Notes: generated from the letters alone by a model not told the origin. Positions 1-5,371 are shown, counted from the first letter of the stretch. The stretch: DNA of 6,527 bases from Peptococcaceae bacterium BRH_c23 (GCA_000961805.1 LADV01000085.1:1-6527), one strand, 5' to 3'. Numbers and translations: made by a program.

Positions 1-30
1 GTAATTGTCAAAACCTAAGCACTTGAGTAA

Positions 31-55
31 AGAAAAAGCCCAACCCAAAGGTTGG
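31..55 (-). terminator. Rho-independent terminator after tnpC
   Basis: Read on the minus strand, CCAACC and GGTTGG (50-55 and 40-45 on the plus strand) form a perfect 6-bp stem with a 4-base TTTG loop, followed by GCTTTTTCTTT. It lies 11 bases beyond the tnpC stop codon, which is where the transcript would be expected to end. Confidence 0.75.
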
Positions 56-66
56 ACACGAATTCG

Positions 67-1698
67 CTATTTATTAGTTTTGTAGCAGTTTGCCGGAAGC
101 TCTTTTGACCAAGGAACAAATTTTTCAATCAGTTCTGGGCGCTGGTCGAAATCGGTATTCGGCATCTGTTTCAATAAATAGACCAGATAGTCATAAACCT
201 TCAGGTTATTTGCCAGCGCAGTCAGAATGATGCTGTATACCATTGAACTGTCGTGGGCACCGCGATCCGTTTTCATGGTGACCCAATTTTTGCGGCCGAT
301 TGTAAACGGACGTATACTTCGTTCCACCAAATTGTTTGTCGACTCTAGGCGGCCATCTAAAAGAATGTTTTCAAAATACGGCCACTGGTTCAGCGCATAA
401 TTTACAGCATCATAAGCCTGGGACTTGGGAACCGTAAGGGGCTTTGTCTCTTTAAGCCACAACAAAAAGGCATCCATCACCGGTTTTAACAGGGCGAGGC
501 GCTTTCTATGACGCTCTTCGGGTTCAGCATCCTTGTATTTCTTTTCAATGTGGAACAGGTAATCACAGTACTCCTGCCCCTTGAAGCAAACAGTCTTCTT
601 TTGCTCCTCCGGACTTAATGCCTTGATAGCGTCAGTAAATTTGCGCTTTATATGGGCAAGGCATCCAACCACCGTGATTCCAGAACCCAGACGATGGTAA
701 ACTTCGTAGCCATCTGAATGCAAGTAACCGGCATAGTCCTTGAGGAAATCCTTAGCCGATTTCGAAGCCCGGCTTTCGTGGAATTCATAATAGACAATCG
801 GCTCGTCATGTGCCCCGCTGCAGTAAACCCACATATAGCATTTCTTCTTGGATTCTCTTCCATCCTGCTGCACAACTTTCGTCCAAGTTTCGTCAGCATG
901 CAAAACATCCTTACTCAGAAGAGTGCTTTTCATATGGGTGTGGATCCTTGAAAAGTATTCCTCTGAACACTGGAGTATCCAGTTACTCATGTTCTGCCTA
1001 GAGATCCGGACGCTATCCATCCGGTCAAACTCACGCTCAATCCGGGCCAGCGGTATCGCATTGGTATATTTGCTGTTGATGATACCGGCGATAAGCTCCG
1101 GTGTGGCGAAGCTTCCTGGAATCGGCAAGTTGGGCATATCAGCACGAACGAAGGGGATTTTATCGCCTTCGCCTTGGGTCTTTTCACACGCACGGCAGGT
1201 ATAGACATGACGTCGGTGTTCCTCGACTTCAAAATGGGCCGGTACAAGCTTAAGTGTTCTCGTAACCTCGACCTTCATATCATGCAGAGGGCTGACACAG
1301 ATCGGACAGACCTGTTGTTCAGCTGGAAGCTCATGCTCAATGACCGTAACCTTCAAATCGCTGAAGTCCTGCTCACGCTTACCCTTTTGTTTGGCTTTTC
1401 TAGGGGTCTTCGCGGTCGCTTCTTCAAAGGTCGGCTCCGGTGCCCCAAGGAAGGCAGTGGCTTCGGCTTCATTGAAGAAGTTGAGTTGCTCTAAGCCCTC
1501 AGGATAGGCTACGGAATCACCGCTAGTACCAAACTTCCGCTGAGTATTCAGGCGGATCATTTCAATGAGGCGGTTCACGTTTTGGGTCAGTTCAGCAATG
1601 GCTTTATCCTGTCTTTCACAGCGCTCAACCAGTTCTGCCTGTGACATTTCCCTGTAATTCAGTTGTTGTTTTTCAGGTAATCTTATCTCGTTATCCAT
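67..1698 (-). CDS. tnpC: IS66 family DDE transposase TnpC
   Basis: The 543-residue protein catalyses cut and strand transfer of the IS66 element. Domains in order: an N-terminal helical, leucine-rich segment (about residues 18-52) likely to form a coiled coil; a zinc-binding domain with two CxxC pairs (C131/C134 and C168/C171); then the RNase H-fold DDE core with D269 in HADET, D329 in HSDGY and E459 in NNLVERSIRP, all in the expected IS66 contexts, plus the family CLAHIKRKF motif near 346-354; and the IS66 C-terminal segment around 484-512. Length is normal for the family (roughly 500-540) and no frameshift is seen, so it could be active, although TnpB is damaged and TnpA missing. ATG at 1698 gives the usual N-terminus; a GAGG lies unusually close upstream, so initiation may be weak or coupled. 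A terminator follows directly. Confidence 0.95.
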   Translation of the reverse strand: MDNEIRLPEKQQLNYREMSQAELVERCERQDKAIAELTQNVNRLIEMIRLNTQRKFGTSGDSVAYPEGLEQLNFFNEAEATAFLGAPEPTFEEATAKTPRKAKQKGKREQDFSDLKVTVIEHELPAEQQVCPICVSPLHDMKVEVTRTLKLVPAHFEVEEHRRHVYTCRACEKTQGEGDKIPFVRADMPNLPIPGSFATPELIAGIINSKYTNAIPLARIEREFDRMDSVRISRQNMSNWILQCSEEYFSRIHTHMKSTLLSKDVLHADETWTKVVQQDGRESKKKCYMWVYCSGAHDEPIVYYEFHESRASKSAKDFLKDYAGYLHSDGYEVYHRLGSGITVVGCLAHIKRKFTDAIKALSPEEQKKTVCFKGQEYCDYLFHIEKKYKDAEPEERHRKRLALLKPVMDAFLLWLKETKPLTVPKSQAYDAVNYALNQWPYFENILLDGRLESTNNLVERSIRPFTIGRKNWVTMKTDRGAHDSSMVYSIILTALANNLKVYDYLVYLLKQMPNTDFDQRPELIEKFVPWSKELPANCYKTNK

Positions 1699-1816
1699 AG
1701 CCTCATTATATAATAGACTAGCCGAGAATCACAGGATAATAGAGGTAAAAAGGCCTGAAATAGGCGAAAATAGGGCGTTTTGAGCAAATTTAGTTTAAGA
1801 TTTTTCGAGGATCTTA

Positions 1817-2119
1817 TCAAAGTATAATCCTCTGCTTAACTGGTTTGTGTGCCGATGGCTGATCCATAGATAAACCATCCAAAAGCCACCTAAACTGCTG
1901 TTCGGAAACCTCAAGGACTTGCTTGTTTTCGTGAAACTTCCATCGGAAGACGCCTTGACTCAGTTTTCGGTAGTACAACCACCAGCCGTTATTTGACCAA
2001 TGAAGAATTTTACACTTGTCACAGTTTCGGTTGCAGAACACGTAGAGACACTTTTCAAAAGGATCCATTTGAAGTTGCGTTTTTACTAATGTCGTAAGAC
2101 CTTCGATGCTTTTCCGCAT
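1817..2119 (-). pseudogene. tnpB: IS66 TnpB, N-terminally truncated
   Basis: The readable protein (100 residues from the internal ATG) matches the IS66 Orf2/TnpB family: MRKSIEGLTTLV at its start, FCNRNCDKCKIL in the middle, then QQFRWLLDGLSMDQP and HKPVKQR near the end. TnpB is an accessory protein needed for IS66 transposition; its exact role is poorly known. Family members normally have about 15-20 further residues before the MRKS motif. The frame stays open upstream and still reads like TnpB for C-K-P-C-D, then changes to unrelated residues exactly where the interspersed repeat begins near 2139. That upstream frame has no ATG, GTG or TTG before its stop at 2243-2245, and the ATG at 2119 has no Shine-Dalgarno site. 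The likely meaning is a gene that lost its start; a shortened functional product cannot be excluded. Confidence 0.8.
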
Positions 2120-2138
2120 ATCGCAGGGTTTGCAGGAA

Positions 2139-2272
2139 TGCTCGGGTCGGAAAAGGCCTCCGAAGTTCGTCTTCGGGGGTCGTCTTTTCCTCCCTCGGGG
2201 AGTGGTACTTCCCGCAATTTGTCGAATCCCTTCGGGGGTTGACTATGTAACTTAATGTAGTTGTGTTACATT
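2139..2272 (+). repeat. Interspersed repeat, copy A (fullest copy)
   Basis: This copy carries every block seen in the others. It starts TGCTCGGGTCGG, then a long hairpin (2149-2190): outer arms GGAAAAG/CTTTTCC, inner 9-bp arms 2157-2165/2171-2179, loop TTCGT. A small stem CTCCC-TCG-GGGAG follows, then TGGTACTTCCCGC, a hairpin around AATCCCTTCGGGGGTT with a TTCG loop, and a conserved tail ending TGTGTTACATT. Positions 2203-2272 match 2791-2860 at 65 of 70 bases, and 2139-2190 closely matches 5195-5246. No open frame is conserved between copies, so it looks like a structured non-coding repeat (REP- or MITE-like). Confidence 0.85.
2149..2190 (+). other. Conserved bulged hairpin of the repeat (copy A)
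   Basis: Outer arms 2149-2155 and 2184-2190 pair over 7 bp; inner arms 2157-2165 and 2171-2179 pair over 9 bp (one T-G); the right side carries a TCGT bulge. The same fold occurs at 5205-5246. There the pair 2160C-2176G is replaced by 5216T-5232A, a compensatory change, while the loop TTCGT is unchanged. It is not followed by a T-run, so it is not a standard terminator. Confidence 0.75.
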
Positions 2273-2548
2273 GGAGTTATTTTAAAATAGTGAATTACAG
2301 AGGGAAATATATTTCCTTTTTAAGGCATCGAATACCACAAACCACAAACTTACTATATAATATAGTTAAGAGGTAAAAGATTACCCTATTCAAAATTGGT
2401 CAGATACGCCGATCGTTGCTATAGGTATAAAATAATGCAGGAATTTAATCATTTGTGTTGAATCAGTCTTTATAAGCTATTAAAGCCATTCCTCGTAATG
2501 AACTGGCTCAGTAGCAGCTATTAGAGCCGGAGGAAATGCAAGTTGAGC
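2273..2548. other. Gene-free, AT-rich stretch between repeat copies A and B
   Basis: I see no supported gene here. Three structures can be read: a perfect 14-bp palindrome GGAAATATATTTCC at 2303-2316 followed by TTTTT; a small GGTAA/TTACC hairpin at 2372-2385; and a 7-bp stem-loop with arms CTGGCTC (2503-2509) and GAGCCGG (2524-2530), with TAG/CTA able to pair inside. The last lies just upstream of repeat copy B and may be a REP-like palindrome linked to the RAYT remnant. An A+T-rich TATATAATATAG near 2353-2364 resembles a -10 box but has no gene behind it. Confidence 0.5.
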
Positions 2549-2610
2549 GCTCGGTCGGGGACCGCTCGGTCGGGGACTGGTACTTCCCGAATATTGTCGA
2601 ATCCCTTTTA
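2549..2610 (+). repeat. Interspersed repeat, copy B (partial)
   Basis: It begins with the 13-mer GCTCGGTCGGGGA repeated at 2549-2561 and 2564-2576, the same 13-mer that opens the shared block of copy C at 2777-2789. It continues into TGGTACTTCCCG, differs from copies A and C for four bases, then rejoins at TTGTCGAATCCCTTT. Similarity is lost after about 2610, so the 3' hairpin and the TGTTACATT tail are missing. The 5' bulged hairpin is also absent. Confidence 0.75.
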
Positions 2611-2702
2611 GACCATGTTCGGCTCGGTTGAGTAGTTAAAGTAAGCGAATGCATAACCTTTATATGTATGCCAAAATAAGGAAAAAGGCTGGAGAGGGGA
2701 AG

Positions 2703-2759
2703 ATGTTATTGCCGAGGAAAGCGCGTATCTGGTATCCGGGGGCTAATTATCATATCATG
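2703..2759 (+). pseudogene. REP-associated tyrosine transposase (RAYT, Y1_Tnp) remnant
   Basis: From the ATG at 2703 the first residues read MLLPRKARIWYPGANYHIM, which fits the very characteristic N-terminus of RAYT/Y1 (HUH-type) transposases, usually MPRKAR-WYPGA-YHI followed by an RGN motif. RAYT proteins nick single-stranded DNA and are thought to mobilise REP palindromes. Here the match stops at 2759, before the RGN, HUH and catalytic tyrosine regions, and the sequence passes at once into repeat-like DNA (TGCTCGCCTCGCGG, then repeat copy C). A GGAGAGGGG Shine-Dalgarno site at 2691-2699 still stands in front of the ATG, supporting a former gene start. The open frame runs on to 2843 with unrelated residues. 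Family assignment rests on 19 residues but the motif is distinctive. Confidence 0.7.
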
Positions 2760-2776
2760 CTCGCCTCGCGGTTCCC

Positions 2777-2860
2777 GCTCGGTCGGGGACTGGTACTTCC
2801 CGCAATTTGTCGAATCCCTTTAGGGGTCGACTATGTTACATAATGTAGTTGTGTTACATT
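2777..2860 (+). repeat. Interspersed repeat, copy C (3' two-thirds)
   Basis: The block opens with GCTCGGTCGGGGA and runs through TGGTACTTCCCGC to the tail TGTGTTACATT. Positions 2791-2860 differ from copy A by only five substitutions and no indels over 70 bases. The hairpin TCGAATCCC-TTTA-GGGGTCGA is kept here with a changed loop. The left limit is unclear: the preceding TGCTCGCCTCGCGGTTCCC (2758-2776) resembles the TGCTCGG end of copies A and D but lacks the long hairpin. Confidence 0.85.
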
Positions 2861-2945
2861 CACAGAAAGAGAGTCAATATTCTTACCTTGTATATGTGTT
2901 TCTGAATAAAATACTTAACCTGTAGTTCAACAGCGCAGGATATAG

Positions 2946-2951
2946 TATAAT
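2946..2951 (+). promoter_or_regulatory. Possible -10 box of the Rpn gene
   Basis: TATAAT stands 27 bases ahead of the TTG start, a sensible distance. No good -35 box is seen; the nearest candidates (GTAGTT or TGTAGT around 2921-2927) are at 18-19 bases and match poorly. Confidence 0.4.
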
Positions 2952-2978
2952 ATTTACAAAGGGGTAGGTGATAGTCAT

Positions 2979-3854
2979 TTGGAAACGGAGATCAGCGGTC
3001 ATAATAACGATATCATTATGAAGGCCACTGCAGCGATGTTCAAGGACAAGACGCTAGAGGTGTTCGGGCTTAAGACTGCAAAGATTGTGGACATCATGCC
3101 TACGGTCTTACCTGTAGTCGAGGCCAAAGAGAAGAGAGTAGATTTTGTCTTCCTCTTAGAAGACGATACTCTTCTCCACTTGGAATTCCAGACCACAGTC
3201 CCAGAGGACCTCCTGCGGCGAGTTGCCTACTACGGGGCTAGAATAGTAGAAAGACACAACTTGGAGGTCAACACCGCCGTAATATATTCAGGTCGAATAG
3301 AAAGTGCTCCCGAACTACTGGAAAAAGGATCGCTATGCTACAGAGTCACCAATGTCTTTCTCAAGAGCATGGACGGCGATGCAGAATATAATAGGATAAG
3401 GACCCTGCTTGAGGAAGGACGGGAATTAGAAGAAGCAGATCTATGGAAACTGATCCTTCTGCCCTTAATGAAGAGTCAACAATCCGAAGCGGAGATGACC
3501 ATTAAAGCAGCGCAATTGGCCAAATCAGCCAATTCCAAATTAACTGACTTTGTCATAGGATCAATCATTGCCATTACTGACAAATTCTTACCCGAAGAAT
3601 ATAAGAAAAAATTACTGGAGGTGTTAAGCATGACCCAGATTGAAGAATGGATAAGAGAAGAAGGCAAGATAGAAGGTAAGATAGAAGGCAAGATAGAAGG
3701 TAAGATAGAAGGAATCTTGGAAGGCGAAGCAAAAGGTAAGCTGGAGGCAGCACGAAACGCATTGAAAAAGGGATTGTCATTAGAAGACATTGCCGAGATA
3801 ACTGATCTGCCCCTAGAAACCGTACAGAAGCTCAAAGCAGAACGGTCAAACTGA
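2979..3854 (+). CDS. Rpn/YhgA-family PD-(D/E)XK nuclease-like protein
   Basis: The 291-residue protein belongs to the Rpn family (recombination-promoting nuclease / putative transposase). The nuclease fold is seen in DFVFLLEDDTLLHLEFQT, where D55, E69 and Q71 form the D-ExQ type active site, followed by AYYGARI (84-90) and TAVIYSG (99-105). Family members cut DNA and stimulate recA-independent recombination; the cellular role is unsettled. The start is TTG at 2979 with GGTAGGTG 8 bases upstream; the next in-frame ATG (3018) has no RBS and would cut into the family's usual N-terminus. Residues 229-244 are GKIE repeated four times, a charged segment likely to be helical, then ALKKGLSLEDIAEITDLPLETVQKLK (261-286), an HTH-like tail common in this family. 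It is monocistronic, downstream of a RAYT remnant and upstream of palindromes. No inactivating change is seen. Confidence 0.85.
   Translation: METEISGHNNDIIMKATAAMFKDKTLEVFGLKTAKIVDIMPTVLPVVEAKEKRVDFVFLLEDDTLLHLEFQTTVPEDLLRRVAYYGARIVERHNLEVNTAVIYSGRIESAPELLEKGSLCYRVTNVFLKSMDGDAEYNRIRTLLEEGRELEEADLWKLILLPLMKSQQSEAEMTIKAAQLAKSANSKLTDFVIGSIIAITDKFLPEEYKKKLLEVLSMTQIEEWIREEGKIEGKIEGKIEGKIEGILEGEAKGKLEAARNALKKGLSLEDIAEITDLPLETVQKLKAERSN
3663..3710 (+). repeat. In-frame 12-bp tandem repeat in the Rpn gene
   Basis: Four units of GGYAAGATAGAA encode GKIE-GKIE-GKIE-GKIE. The third base alternates C, T, C, T, so the true unit is an exact 24-bp duplication (3663-3686 and 3687-3710), flanked by degenerate units up to 3746. 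Copy-number change would lengthen or shorten the segment by 4 or 8 residues without shifting the frame. Confidence 0.9.
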
Positions 3855-3997
3855 GTTCTGCTCAGTTCTGCTCGGGTCTACTCCCGGGGTCTGACCGAGC
3901 GCCATGCTCGGCACAATCCCTCCCGTCCGGTCCGGTCGGAATTGTGTCGGTTGCGCCTTGCTAAGCTCAAGGAGCAAGGGGACCGGTGCCTGACACC
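3851..3997. repeat. Cluster of palindromes (REP-like) after the Rpn gene
   Basis: Hairpins in order: CTGAG/CTCAG at 3851-3865, overlapping the Rpn stop; GCTCGGGTC (3870-3878) with GACCGAGC (3893-3900), one bulged G; 3908-3920 with 3938-3950, about 12 pairs with one mismatch; CCTTGCT (3956-3962) with AGCAAGG (3973-3979); and GGTGCCTGACACC (3985-3997). The 12-mer CCCTCCCGTCCG at 3918-3929 recurs at 5160-5171 beside repeat copy D, tying this cluster to the repeat family. None has a T-run, though the first ones could still slow transcription leaving the Rpn gene. Positions 3998-4093 contain only a CTAGT/ACTAG hairpin at 4012-4025. Confidence 0.6.
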
Positions 3998-4093
3998 AAC
4001 TTATTGTTTAGCTAGTGAAAACTAGTGTTCGATGTTGTAGGTACGAGAAGTATAGGTACATTGAATCCGTGGGTGCTGTGTGTTACTCAGGGG

Positions 4094-4645
4094 TTAGATT
4101 TTGTTAGTTAGGTATTCATAGTAAGTTCCAGGGCGTACCACCTCTACATTACCGAATGTCTTGGGAAAGTCATCAACGTTCGCTGTTAAAAGGATATTGC
4201 AATCGTGTTCCAGCGCGCCAAACATTACATGGATGTCGCAGGGATCAATATCCTTCAGCTTCTTACCTTCGTTGTCAAGGGCGATCAGCAGTTCCTCTTT
4301 TCGTTGACCAGTTCGCAACTGGAATAGGTGATAAAGGAAATGTCCTATTGGTTGGTTTGATTTGGTAACGTCAATCCAGAGTTGCCGACCTACCTGAATA
4401 CGTTCGATGTTTTCAAAGTTTAAGAGCGGAGCAAGGCCCTCGAAGAACAGATCAATTTCTTCCTCGGAGTAAATGGTTCCCCTCATACCCCTTCGGCAAT
4501 TTGCTATGAATTCACATACTACAACTTCAGTAATCACTGGTTCAAATAGTGTAGGGATTTGGGCCAGTTCTAGGAGCTTATAATTGATTCCGCGGGTAAG
4601 GAGCGCAGCACAAAGAACAGTTGTGTCAAATAGCACCCGATCCAT
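4094..4645 (-). CDS. PIN-domain protein, putative toxin RNase
   Basis: The 183-residue protein has the PIN fold pattern: an N-terminal strand ending in D7 (VLFDTTVLCAALL, compare the common DTNVLISAL), an acidic residue at E45 (VVVCEF), D134/D137 in DIDPCDIHVMFGAL, and a C-terminal ILLTANVDDF with D158/D159. These acidic residues normally bind the metal used to cut RNA. The ATG at 4645 is preferred over the longer frame beginning at 4690: it starts the PIN fold directly, has GGGGGA upstream, and lies one base after the TGA of the partner gene, implying translational coupling. It is the second gene of a two-gene unit behind an HTH protein, the arrangement expected of a toxin-antitoxin pair. 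The length is somewhat greater than a minimal VapC (about 130-140), so it is a PIN relative and not a classical VapC. Toxicity is inferred. Confidence 0.8.
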   Translation of the reverse strand: MDRVLFDTTVLCAALLTRGINYKLLELAQIPTLFEPVITEVVVCEFIANCRRGMRGTIYSEEEIDLFFEGLAPLLNFENIERIQVGRQLWIDVTKSNQPIGHFLYHLFQLRTGQRKEELLIALDNEGKKLKDIDPCDIHVMFGALEHDCNILLTANVDDFPKTFGNVEVVRPGTYYEYLTNKI

Positions 4646-4646
4646 T

Positions 4647-5072
4647 TCACAAGTCCCCCAGGTCGTCTTCATCAATTGGGTGCAAACCATCCCGCTTTGC
4701 CCATAGCTGTTCGAATATAGCCTCTCTCTTGGCGTCCTGTTCAGGGGTCGTCTTAAATTGGTCTGCCGGGATCCGATAGTGGCCCCCTGGAAGCTTTATC
4801 GCCTCTATTTTTTCTGCCTCAATCCAATTGATAACGGCTTGCGTAGATACACCTAATTTCTTGGCTACCTGTCCAGTCGATAACATTTCACGGTCAAGTT
4901 TAATACTATTAGCAAAGCTTTTTAACATCTCAACCTGTTCCGGATCAAATTCTAATGCAGTAACTGTAAGAAGGGATTCAAGAGATTGTCTAATCCGCTT
5001 TACCTGACCCTTTTGGACTGACTGCACCAATGCATGAAGAGCAGCTGATTTATCTTTTGCACATACTTCCAT
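4647..5072 (-). CDS. Excisionase-type HTH protein, putative antitoxin and autoregulator
   Basis: The 141-residue protein carries a clear MerR/excisionase-like winged helix at residues 63-106: MLSTGQVAKKLGVSTQAVINW forms the helix-turn-helix and LPGGHYRIP the wing. The N-terminal 60 residues are helical and may dimerise. The C-terminal 35 residues are charged, ending EDDLGDL, and would be the natural toxin-binding segment. In known systems of this type (an excisionase-fold antitoxin with a PIN toxin), the first gene both neutralises the toxin and represses the shared promoter; that role is inferred here from order and spacing. The ATG at 5072 has a strong AGGAGGT 8 bases upstream and a recognisable promoter. 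It could alternatively be a regulator of a degraded mobile element, but the one-base gap to the PIN gene favours a dedicated pair. Confidence 0.8.
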   Translation of the reverse strand: MEVCAKDKSAALHALVQSVQKGQVKRIRQSLESLLTVTALEFDPEQVEMLKSFANSIKLDREMLSTGQVAKKLGVSTQAVINWIEAEKIEAIKLPGGHYRIPADQFKTTPEQDAKREAIFEQLWAKRDGLHPIDEDDLGDL

Positions 5073-5093
5073 GAATTAACACCTCCTACAAAT

Positions 5094-5122
5094 ATTCTAA
5101 CCAATTTCTTAAAAATTAGCAA
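5094..5122 (-). promoter_or_regulatory. Promoter of the HTH-PIN operon
   Basis: On the minus strand TTGCTA (5117-5122) and TAGAAT (5094-5099) are separated by exactly 17 bases, matching sigma-70/sigma-A boxes at 4 of 6 and 5 of 6. The -10 box lies just upstream of the AGGAGGT ribosome binding site at 5081-5087 and the ATG at 5072, leaving a short leader. Confidence 0.6.
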
Positions 5123-5204
5123 TAACAACAATAATAGCAAAAATTAGAACGAAGGAAAGCCCTCCCGTCCGTTAACTATACTAAGATGCTAATATGCTCG
5201 GGTC

Positions 5205-5246
5205 GGAAAAGGCCTTCGAAGTTCGTCTTCGAGGGTCATCTTTTCC
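5205..5246 (+). other. Conserved bulged hairpin of the repeat (copy D)
   Basis: Arms 5205-5211/5240-5246 and 5213-5221/5227-5235 pair as in copy A, with the TTCGT loop unchanged and the bulge TCAT in place of TCGT. The 5216T-5232A pair replaces C-G of copy A, which supports selection on the fold or at least folding-dependent maintenance. Confidence 0.7.
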
Positions 5247-5258
5247 TCCCAAAGGGGA

Positions 5259-5264
5259 CTGGTA
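5259..5264 (+). other. Predicted IBS1 of the group II intron target
   Basis: CTGGTA is the last six bases of the repeat before the intron. It is perfectly complementary to TACCAG at 5496-5501 within the intron, and ends exactly at the point where copy D diverges from the uninterrupted copies. Confidence 0.6.
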
Positions 5265-5371
5265 TTGCGTCAGGATAAGTCTGGTAAAGGGGAATGCCAG
5301 TGGGCTAAAACCTTTAGAAGGAACCTAGCAGGGCGGAAGTGACCTGCCCGGTAAAGTCTGGTCAACAGCCG

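Larger units (their letters stand above)
1..2138 (-). mobile_element. IS66-family insertion sequence, incomplete (tnpC intact, tnpB truncated, no tnpA seen)
   Basis: A tnpB-then-tnpC order on the minus strand is the IS66 family layout; a complete member normally has tnpA, tnpB and tnpC. Here tnpC is full length and tnpB lacks its first residues where a repeat copy begins at about 2139, and no tnpA is recognisable upstream. The window begins with GTAATTGTC, and IS66 ends are known to start with GTAA, so position 1 may be the element terminus about 66 bases beyond the tnpC stop; the flank is not visible, so no target duplication can be checked. The other end is unresolved (a GTAATT tip is readable on the minus strand ending at 2298, but similarity beyond six bases is weak). 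Confidence 0.7.
5195..5264 (+). repeat. Interspersed repeat, copy D, interrupted by the group II intron
   Basis: It matches copy A from TGCTCGGGTCGG through the whole bulged hairpin (5205-5246, loop TTCGT, arms GGAAAAG/CTTTTCC) and then the GGGGACTGGTA block shared with copies B and C. Where those copies continue with CTTCCCG, this one switches to TTGCGTCAGG at 5265. The repeat is therefore cut at that point, and its 3' half is expected beyond the intron, outside the window. The 12-mer CCCTCCCGTCCG at 5160-5171, shared with the palindrome cluster near 3918, precedes it. Confidence 0.85.

Noticed and set aside
810..1204. Several plus-strand open frames across tnpC
   Set aside because: They are antisense frames of the intact transposase without RBS or recognisable domains.
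2149..2190. Intrinsic terminator from the repeat hairpin
   Set aside because: There is no T-run after the stem (it is followed by TCCC), and the bulge and fixed loop argue for another role.
2503..2560. Group II intron domain V/VI upstream of the RAYT remnant
   Set aside because: GAGCCGGAGGAAATG looks superficially similar, but the matching ACGTNCGGTTC arm of domain V is absent.
2536..2631. Small open frame in repeat copy B (starts MQVERSVGDRSVGD, 31 residues)
   Set aside because: The GGAGG sits only two bases from the ATG, the residues come from the tandem 13-mer, and the frame is not kept in copies A, C or D.
2649..2702. Upstream ATG at 2649 as the start of the RAYT remnant
   Set aside because: The family N-terminus begins at the ATG at 2703, which has its own GGAGAGGGG site; residues before it do not match.
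3663..3746. CRISPR-like array
   Set aside because: The repeats are contiguous 12-mers with no spacers and lie inside a coding frame.
4646..4690. Longer start (4690) for the PIN protein
   Set aside because: The extra 15 residues are out-of-frame antitoxin coding sequence; ATG 4645 has a better RBS and begins the PIN fold.
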